40,381 bases of DNA, from contig CP070704.1 of assembly GCA_020349945.1 (NCBI GenBank), positions 1,863,863 through 1,904,243 of the forward strand, written 5' to 3'. Both the position numbers and the translations under genes were made by a program. A model generated the notes under the pieces. It was not told where the DNA came from, did not search any database, and saw nothing but the letters and a program-made list of their open reading frames with translations. The stretch comes from Deltaproteobacteria bacterium. GTDB taxonomy: Bacteria; Desulfobacterota; DSM-4660; Desulfatiglandales; B25-G16. This document shows positions 34,359 through 40,381 of the stretch, piece by piece (position 1 is the first letter of the stretch; every line of letters starts with the position of its first letter).

Positions 34359-37286
34359 ATGGAAATATCAACCTTTGTTGAACAAATAAGAAAATCAGAG
34401 GATCTTGGGCCCCAGGTTGTCTACCATCGCTATCTTCCCCCTGAAGGCCCGACATACGATGAAAGCAACATCTTCTCTCCAGACATCTTACAGCTCCTGA
34501 GAAAATCTGGGATTGAAAGGCTCTATACTCACCAGATCGAGGCCATTAAGAAATTACAGGGGGGCAAAGACACTCTAATATCCACACCCACTGCGAGCGG
34601 TAAGAGCCTTGTCTATAATCTTCCTGTCATTGAACAGATTTTAAGAAAACCGACAGCAAGGGCCCTTTACATCTTTCCTCTGAAGGCCTTAGAGCAAGAT
34701 CAGCTGAAAAATCTCTATGATTTTATTTCGGGGGTACAGGAAGGCCGGATCAGTGCAACCATCTATGATGGAGATACATCGACCGGGGATCGACAGAGGA
34801 TTAGAAACAGGATTCCAAATGTCATTCTGACCAACCCTGATATGCTCCACAGAGGTATACTTGCCTACCACGAGAGATGGGCTGAATTTTTTTCTAATCT
34901 GGCCTTTGTTATTATCGATGAGGTCCACACCTATCGGGGAATCTTTGGCTCACATCTTGCCCAGATATTGAGAAGATTAAAAAGAATCTGCCTTCTCTAT
35001 CAAGCAAAACCACAATTTATCCTCTCCTCAGCCACTATCCATAATCCCCATGATCTTGGGAAAAACCTAATAGACAAAGAAGTGGAGGTGATTTCCCAGA
35101 GCGGCGCCCCTAAATCTGGACAGAATTTCTTATTTCTCAATCCCTTATCCAGCACCAACTTTTTAGCTACTCAACTGTTTATCCAGTGCCTTAACTCCGG
35201 TCTGAGAACCATTGCATTTACACAGTCCAGAAAGGTTACTGAACTCATCAGTATGTGGGTCAAGCAGCTGGCCCCCTATTTAAAGGATAAGGTCAGTTCA
35301 TACAGGGCTGGCTTCTTGCCTGAAGAACGTCGCTATATTGAAAATAAACTGGGAAGCGGACAACTGCTCGGTGTTATATCCACAAGTGCTCTTGAGATGG
35401 GTATCGATATAGGCTACCTAGATGTATGTTTATTAGTTGGGTACCCTGGCACCATAATCAATACCTGGCAGAGAGGTGGAAGGGTAGGCCGTTCTGGACG
35501 GGACTCACTTGTGGCCCTGATCGCCAATCAGGATGCCCTGGATCAGTATTTCATGCAGCATCCAGCACACTTTTTTGAGCAATCATTTGAGGCCGCCGTA
35601 ATTGACCCGGACAATTCCCATATCATACGGGCGCACTTACCGTGCGCAGCAGCCGAGGATCCTCTCACCTTAAATGATGGCCAATTCTGGCATAATAATC
35701 TAGAGGACCATCTTGATTTCCTGGAATCTGTTGGGGAGCTTAGTCGGACAAGTGAAGGTAGCCAAAGATGGTTTGCGACCAAAAAAAGGCCTCATCTGGC
35801 GGTAGATATACGCTCAGTTGGGGAAACATACACCATATTTGACCATGGAACGGGGGAGGCTATAGGTACTATTGATGGTATAAGGGCCTTCAAAGAGTGC
35901 CACCCAGGTGCAATATACCTCCACAGGGCCAGTCCATATCTCGTTGAACAACTAATGATCGATAAAAAGGATATTATTGTCCGGCGTACAGAGCTTAAAT
36001 ATTTTACGCAGATAAGATCAGAAAAGGAAACCGAGATTATTAAGATCAACCGAAGTCAACCAAAAGGACAGTTTGTTGTCAAGCTTGGCGAACTGAAGGT
36101 GACAGAAAAGATAACAGGGTATGAGAAAAGGAGGGTGCCTGGCCAGGAATTGATTGGTGTCTTTCCGCTTGACCTTCCACCCCAGACATTTGAAACAGTG
36201 GGGCTATGGGTCGAGATAGAGGCTATCATAAAAACAATGGTGAAGGATAAAGGTCATCACTTTATGGGGGGTATTCATGCCATAGAGCATGCAGCCATTA
36301 GCCTTTTCCCCCTCTTTGCGCTGTGTGATAGAAATGATATTGGTGGAATATCATACAACTTTCATCCCCAGGTAGGGAAGGCGGCTATATTTATCTACGA
36401 CGGATATCCAGGGGGAGTGGGGTTAGCACAGAGGGGTTTTGATATAATCCTGAAACTGTTAGGCCAGACCTTGGATCTGATTAAAAGGTGCCCATGTGAA
36501 CAAGGCTGCCCTTCATGCATATATTCCCCAAAATGTGGTTCAGGCAATAAGCCATTAGACAAAAGGGGAGCCATAATGATTTTAGAGGCCCTGACAGGTC
36601 TTATATCCTTGGCTGATATTCCTTCTATTGAGGCAAAGCCTCAGCCCCTTGCCTACCCGGTAAATAGAGATAGGGCATCTGAAAAGGGTAATGAAAAGAG
36701 AATTCTTTATTTTGATCTAGAGACCCAGAAGTCGGCACGAGAAGTAGGTGGTTGGCAGAACATACACCTGATGATGCTATCAGTCGCTGTATTATTCGAT
36801 AGCCTGGGAGATCGTTTTTATGTCTTTACAGAAGATCAGATAGATAGATTATTTGAACAGCTTGCAAGGGCGGATCTGGTGATCGGCTTTAACCTGAAGC
36901 GATTCGATTATGCAGTGCTGGAACCCTATACCTGTCAAAATCTAAATGAAATACCGACATTTGATATACTTGAGGATATCTATAATAGGCTTGGGTACAG
37001 GTTGGGCCTCGACCACCTAGTCAGGGAAACACTCAATAACGAAAAATCCGCAGATGGTCTGCAGGCCCTGGAATGGTTCAAGGCAGGCGAGATAGAAAAA
37101 TTAACCGAATATTGCAAACAGGACGTACTATTAACAAGAGATCTTTTCCTTCACGGCCTAGAAAAGGGATATCTTGTATACCGGAACAAAAAGGAAAATG
37201 AAAGGGTGAGACTGCTGGTTGACTGGGATCTCCCTGAATTAATTAATAAGATTAACCCCAGCAGAGGTAACTCATTCGATTCTTAG
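34359..37286 (+). CDS. MrfA-like DEAD/DEAH helicase fused to an MrfB-like RNase H-fold exonuclease
   Basis: This protein is about 975 residues. The first part is a superfamily 2 helicase of the YprA/MrfA type, with STPTASGKS (75-83), IIDEVHTY (184-191), LSSATI, TSALEMGIDIG and QRGGRVGRSGR. A DUF1998-type region follows with a zinc cluster (Cys712, Cys716, Cys719 and Cys725 in CEQGCPSCIYSPKCG). From about residue 780 a DnaQ/RNase H-like domain begins with FDLETQ (Asp785, Glu787), then GFNLKRFDYAVL (Asp849) and YCKQDV (Tyr917, Asp921), a complete DEDDy set. In Bacillus the two activities are separate proteins, MrfA and MrfB, which act in mitomycin-damage excision. Here they are one chain with no sign of a broken frame. 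The ribosome-binding site before ATG 34359 is weak. Confidence 0.9.
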   Translation: MEISTFVEQIRKSEDLGPQVVYHRYLPPEGPTYDESNIFSPDILQLLRKSGIERLYTHQIEAIKKLQGGKDTLISTPTASGKSLVYNLPVIEQILRKPTARALYIFPLKALEQDQLKNLYDFISGVQEGRISATIYDGDTSTGDRQRIRNRIPNVILTNPDMLHRGILAYHERWAEFFSNLAFVIIDEVHTYRGIFGSHLAQILRRLKRICLLYQAKPQFILSSATIHNPHDLGKNLIDKEVEVISQSGAPKSGQNFLFLNPLSSTNFLATQLFIQCLNSGLRTIAFTQSRKVTELISMWVKQLAPYLKDKVSSYRAGFLPEERRYIENKLGSGQLLGVISTSALEMGIDIGYLDVCLLVGYPGTIINTWQRGGRVGRSGRDSLVALIANQDALDQYFMQHPAHFFEQSFEAAVIDPDNSHIIRAHLPCAAAEDPLTLNDGQFWHNNLEDHLDFLESVGELSRTSEGSQRWFATKKRPHLAVDIRSVGETYTIFDHGTGEAIGTIDGIRAFKECHPGAIYLHRASPYLVEQLMIDKKDIIVRRTELKYFTQIRSEKETEIIKINRSQPKGQFVVKLGELKVTEKITGYEKRRVPGQELIGVFPLDLPPQTFETVGLWVEIEAIIKTMVKDKGHHFMGGIHAIEHAAISLFPLFALCDRNDIGGISYNFHPQVGKAAIFIYDGYPGGVGLAQRGFDIILKLLGQTLDLIKRCPCEQGCPSCIYSPKCGSGNKPLDKRGAIMILEALTGLISLADIPSIEAKPQPLAYPVNRDRASEKGNEKRILYFDLETQKSAREVGGWQNIHLMMLSVAVLFDSLGDRFYVFTEDQIDRLFEQLARADLVIGFNLKRFDYAVLEPYTCQNLNEIPTFDILEDIYNRLGYRLGLDHLVRETLNNEKSADGLQALEWFKAGEIEKLTEYCKQDVLLTRDLFLHGLEKGYLVYRNKKENERVRLLVDWDLPELINKINPSRGNSFDS

Positions 37287-37325
37287 TCCGTCTAACGAGA
37301 ATCATCTTAGGGAGGGATTAATATT

Positions 37326-37622
37326 ATGTTTGGCTTAGGCACAACGGAACTGCTGATTATCGGTCTAATAGTTTTGTTCATCTTTGGGGCCAAGAGATTA
37401 CCAGAGATTGGTAAAGGACTGGGAGGTGCTATAAAGGAATTCAGGAAGGTGAAAAAGGACATAAGCCTGAATGATAAAGAGGAAGGGACAAAGGAAAACG
37501 AAGAAGAGAAAAAATCTCTGGAAAGTAAATTGGTCGAAAAGGTAATCGAAGATGTTCCAGTTGTAAAAAAAGGCCTGGCAGTTAAGAAAAAGGCAGAGAA
37601 GATAAAGAAGATTATAGAATAG
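37326..37622 (+). CDS. tatA: Sec-independent protein translocase TatA-type subunit
   Basis: This is a 98-residue membrane protein. A short N-terminal helix (ELLIIGLIVLFIFGAKRLPE, with the FG-x-x-x-LPE hinge) is followed by the amphipathic helix GKGLGGAIKEFRKVKKDI and then a highly charged lysine/glutamate tail. This is the TatA/B layout; the G-L-G-T start and the lack of the TatB proline-rich signature favour TatA. It oligomerises to move folded proteins through the membrane. GGAGGGATTA precedes ATG 37326. TatC was not found in the window. Confidence 0.92.
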   Translation: MFGLGTTELLIIGLIVLFIFGAKRLPEIGKGLGGAIKEFRKVKKDISLNDKEEGTKENEEEKKSLESKLVEKVIEDVPVVKKGLAVKKKAEKIKKIIE

Positions 37623-37714
37623 GAGATTTCCTATTTAGAGGATCCATCATCTCCTTAAGGATCTTGCCATTTGATGCTTGGATAGCTGGAGAATCCAAAT
37701 GCTAGTCTTTTCCC
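37623..37714. other. short spacer after tatA
   Basis: AGGAGAT at about 37621-37627 and ATCTCCT at about 37649-37655 could pair over a loop of about 20 bases. No T-run follows, and it is not a convincing terminator. Confidence 0.25.
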
Positions 37715-38052
37715 CTAGAATCTGTCAAACCCCACCTGCCCTTCTACCATCAAGCATCCGGCGGCATATCCCTTAGCCCCTGCATCGATAATCATTGTAT
37801 TGAAGTAACTTCGATTCTTTCGGGTATCCTCCCGAAGGTCAAAAGAGAAGCCAGCAGGCACAAGACCTTCTGCTATGCTACCAGTATTGGAAACGCGGAT
37901 TTCTCTGACATTTAAAAAGTCCCCTTCTCTTCTTCTACTACAAACACCTCTTTAAGCATTGGTCTGTAGAATCACCCCGCAACCATTGCTCCAGAACCAT
38001 TATCGATCCAATAACTGATCTAGTCTGCACAAAGATAATACATATGCGTCTT
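37715..38052 (-). pseudogene. decayed remnant of an unrecognised gene
   Basis: Reading the minus strand upward from TAG at 37717-37715, a coherent protein-like frame runs NVREIRVSNTGSIAEGLVPA, GFSFDLREDTRKNRSYFNTM, IIDAGAKGYAAGCLMVEG, QVGFDRF. Before it (near 37910-37920) the frame must be changed to continue as FYRPMLKEVFVVEEEKGTF and YWIDNGSGAMVAG, which are split by an in-frame TGA near 37970. A TAG near 38018 separates them from YYLCAD. No start codon or ribosome-binding site survives. The composition and runs of sense codons make chance unlikely, but I cannot name the family. It is a plausible gene fragment left after decay. Confidence 0.55.
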
Positions 38053-38962
38053 AAATTAGACTACAAAGTAACCTATTGAAATAAAAGCTTAATATTACGT
38101 TTATTTCATTTGCAGGGTCCAAAATTAGACATCTGTAGGCTCTCTCGGTTAATGAGCTGGTCACAAAAAGGTCAGATTAAGTTTTTAAGGCCACCTAGGG
38201 TAAGCCCTTAAGCGGCTTTTGTATCAAGGCTTTGGTGATCTGACCGCTCTGGTCTGGTATCAAAACCAGGATATCTGGCATTAAAATTGCTTTTTATATA
38301 CAGAATACCCACTCCTCGGTTTTTGCGGTTGCGCAGATCCCCTAGACAATGCCAAGAGATTGGAGGGTTTTCTGCATTCACCTTTTGCTGCCTCGCCACT
38401 TCATCTTATATAGCGCCCGCTTCCGGAGGATAGTTGCTACGATGCCGGCAAGATTGAAGCCGCCTATGGAGGTAGGAATCCTGCAGATACACATGCATAA
38501 GGGCCCAGGGGGCGAAGCCCGCCATAATTAGGGTAAAGACTGTTAAGGCTAGATAGGTTTAAGTCCCCTCTTTTTCCGTATGGCTTTTCCAGACATTAAC
38601 AAAATCTCTTATCAAAAGAGGGCGAGATGGTTATGTCAGAAAAGTAGCGGAAGGTAAATATCCCCAAGGTTGGTGAGGATGAATCTATCTTTATTCTGTG
38701 TATCCAAAACAAGGGAGCGGAGCCGCCCATTTAGAATTTGCTGGGCTCTAGCGGGTTCTTGGGGGCTTAGAGCCAAGAAGAGTCAACTTATACCCTCCAC
38801 GCTATTTCAAAAAATGTTACACAGGAGCGCGGGCTAGCTGGTGATCCTCTCCAGCTACCTATCTCTATCAAGAAGCGCATTCTTGTAACCGTGTTGGAGG
38901 AACAGAAAATGGCAACCAGAGCGCAAACTGACAACAGGGTGTCGGATTAGGAGAAGGCCGGA
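38053..38962. other. gene-poor region with hairpins and a short open segment
   Basis: No complete gene was recognised. A 63-codon minus-strand frame at 38208-38399 and another at 38349-38531 on the plus strand overlap and have no family character. GGCTCTA (38744-38750) and TAGAGCC (38768-38774) form a 7-bp hairpin with a 17-base loop. From about 38771 a plus-strand open segment (LHAISKNVTQERGLAGDPLQ, LPISIKKRILVTVLEEQ) runs to a TAG at 38948-38950 in the same frame as the kinase that follows, and may be the lost N-terminus of that kinase. Confidence 0.4.
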
Positions 38963-40183
38963 GTGAGAGCTACCCTACCCATAAACGGCATGTGGCATTA
39001 TTTACAGCCCAAACAAACTGAGAAACAAATCATGGAAAGCAAGACCTTACTCCAGACAGTCGTTGATGGAATTTCAGAGCCCCTGATCATGCTAGACCAA
39101 AGCTCATCAATCAAGATGCTCAACAGAGCTGCTAAGGATTATTACCAGGTTAAAACTCAAGACACCATCATCGACAAGCCCTGCCACCAAGCATTCAAGG
39201 GAAGACCAGATCCATGTAAAGGATGTACTATTCCCTCGGCAATTTTGGACAGTAAGGCTGTAACATTCGAACGAAAGGGTTTCTTTGACTCCGCCAGGAT
39301 CGAAAGGGTCGTAATCTATCCCTTGAAGGAAAAACACAACGGACTGGAGGGCGCCATTGTCCGCATAGGTGACGTCACAGATGCAAGGTTCATGGAGAGG
39401 CAGCTCCTCCAAAACGAAAAGCTCGCCTCTCTTGGTCTTCTGGTGTCAGGTATTGCCCATGAGATTAATAATCCCAACAACCTGATTAGCTTTAACATCC
39501 CCATTTTGAGGGATTATCTCAAGAAGTTGATACCCTTTGTTGAGGATTATGTCAAATACCACCGGGGTTTTGAGCTATTCGGCATGTCTTACCCTGAATT
39601 GCGCGAAGATATCTTTAAGCTCTTAGATAACGTCGAACACGGATCCAGTCGGATCAACTTCATTGTCTCTGATTTAAGGGAATTTTCCAGAAAGAAAGAT
39701 AAAAGGGAGCATGTTTGGCTTGACATTAGGCAGGGCATTCAGAAGGTGGTTGGTATTTGCCGAGGCAAGATAGAAAAGATGGTTAAATCCTTTGAGTTAC
39801 ATATTCCCGAAAGCCTGCCCCCCATCCTTGCTGATCTCGAAAGCCTTGAGCAGATCCTTGTCAACGTCCTAATTAATGCCGCCCAAGCTGCAGACAAAGA
39901 GGATTCCTGGGTAAGGCTGAGTGCGAAACTGGGCAATACATGGCGAGATCACTTGATTATTGAGGTAAGCGACAATGGCTGCGGCATGGATGAGGAAACC
40001 AGGGGGAAGATATTTGATCCCTTCTTTACCACCAAGGGGCCTGAGGATGGAACAGGTCTCGGGCTGTATGTCTGCCATAACCTGATTGAGGAGTTAGGGG
40101 GGCGCATTGAAGTAGAAAGTGAGCCGAGGCAAGGCAGTTCTTTTCGTATAATACTGCCCCATAAAGGCCACGATCGCGCATAG
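38963..40183 (+). CDS. PAS-domain sensor histidine kinase (soluble)
   Basis: This is a 406-residue kinase, counted from GTG 38963 behind GGAG. The true start is uncertain, since ATG 39031 would begin right at the PAS domain helix. The PAS domain (about 30-130) includes KPCHQAFKGRPDPCKGC, with three cysteines (one plus a CxxC) that could bind a cofactor or respond to redox state. The phospho-acceptor is in LLVSGIAHEINNPNNLISFN. ATPase boxes are NVLINAAQAA, DNGCGMD and GTGLGLYVCHNL. It has no transmembrane helix. The response regulator gene starts 53 bases later, making a typical two-component pair. Confidence 0.88.
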   Translation: MRATLPINGMWHYLQPKQTEKQIMESKTLLQTVVDGISEPLIMLDQSSSIKMLNRAAKDYYQVKTQDTIIDKPCHQAFKGRPDPCKGCTIPSAILDSKAVTFERKGFFDSARIERVVIYPLKEKHNGLEGAIVRIGDVTDARFMERQLLQNEKLASLGLLVSGIAHEINNPNNLISFNIPILRDYLKKLIPFVEDYVKYHRGFELFGMSYPELREDIFKLLDNVEHGSSRINFIVSDLREFSRKKDKREHVWLDIRQGIQKVVGICRGKIEKMVKSFELHIPESLPPILADLESLEQILVNVLINAAQAADKEDSWVRLSAKLGNTWRDHLIIEVSDNGCGMDEETRGKIFDPFFTTKGPEDGTGLGLYVCHNLIEELGGRIEVESEPRQGSSFRIILPHKGHDRA

Positions 40184-40236
40184 AGTCACGGGATTCCTGT
40201 AGCACGCAACCGAAAGTTCGAATATAGGCTATTCAA

Positions 40237-40381
40237 ATGCCTAACCGTATAATTGTCATTGATGACGAGCAAGATTTCCTGGATAGCGTCAAGAGGGGAT
40301 TGTTTATGTCTGGTTTCAGAAATGTCCAGATGGAGATTGATCCCAGGAAGGCAGCAGGGCGATTTGAGCACGGAGAGGCCT
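40237..40381 (+). CDS. response regulator receiver domain (partial, runs off the window)
   Basis: MPNRIIVIDDEQDFLDSVK begins a CheY-like receiver domain. The acidic pair Asp9-Asp10 is the metal-binding site. The phospho-acceptor aspartate and output domain lie beyond the end. It pairs with the preceding PAS kinase. The ribosome-binding site is not obvious. Confidence 0.85.
   Translation, partial: MPNRIIVIDDEQDFLDSVKRGLFMSGFRNVQMEIDPRKAAGRFEHGEA

Noticed and set aside
38208..38531. Two short overlapping open frames in the gene-poor region
   Set aside because: They overlap on opposite strands, have no plausible ribosome-binding site, and their translations show no recognisable motif.

Overview
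The window looks like a chromosomal segment of a Gram-negative, probably anaerobic, Desulfobacterota-type (former Deltaproteobacteria) bacterium. This is inferred from gene content and order, not from a database search. The clues are an oxygen-sensitive 2-hydroxyacyl-CoA dehydratase activator, radical SAM enzymes, a lipid A/LPS block (lpxC, DUF4390, NtrY-like kinase, waaA, lpxK, waaF, gmhB, Trm112-like), a two-subunit glycyl-tRNA synthetase, a thiolase/DUF35 pair and a MEMO-family protein. The DNA is moderately AT-rich. No rRNA, tRNA, CRISPR array, phage gene or intact transposase was seen.

Layout. 1-0.9 kb: end of a 2-hydroxyacyl-CoA dehydratase subunit and its ATP-dependent activator. 0.9-3.9 kb: two divergently transcribed radical SAM proteins, one with a B12-binding domain. 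3.9-5.05 kb: a repeat-rich stretch with a MITE-like element carrying nested palindromes, a tiny Trm112-like gene and a second decayed repeat field. 5.05-12.8 kb (minus strand): the LPS block. lpxC, lpxK and gmhB are intact, but waaA has lost a large internal segment and waaF has an in-frame TAG and a terminal frameshift. 13.1-14.3 kb: mltA, divergent from lpxC across a perfect palindrome. 14.3-21.1 kb (minus): glyS, glyQ, recO, an unusual AMP-binding protein and dgt. 21.4-28.8 kb (plus): tilS, ftsH, folP, coaX, ribF and a frameshifted membrane flippase-like gene. 28.8-34.2 kb: an exported coiled-coil protein, a RadC-N-domain-only protein, an exported MEMO-family protein, a PLP aminotransferase and the thiolase/DUF35 pair. 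34.4-37.6 kb: a helicase that fuses MrfA-like and MrfB-like modules, then tatA. 37.6-38.96 kb: a gene-poor stretch with a decayed minus-strand gene. 39-40.4 kb: a PAS histidine kinase followed by the start of its response regulator.

How the genes work together. lpxC and lpxK make lipid A, gmhB makes the heptose donor precursor, and waaA and waaF should add Kdo and heptose. Both transferases are broken here, so either intact copies lie elsewhere, or the inner core is reduced, or the assembly is wrong. Three of the single-base lesions (waaA, waaF, flippase) sit at short homopolymers, so sequencing error must be excluded for them. The waaA internal deletion cannot be explained that way. The tilS-ftsH-folP-coaX-ribF run is ordinary housekeeping. 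I did not find a clearly new multi-gene system. The observations most worth a second look are the MrfA-MrfB fusion, the decay of the two LPS transferases, the nested repeat element and the AMP-binding protein lacking its usual catalytic lysine.
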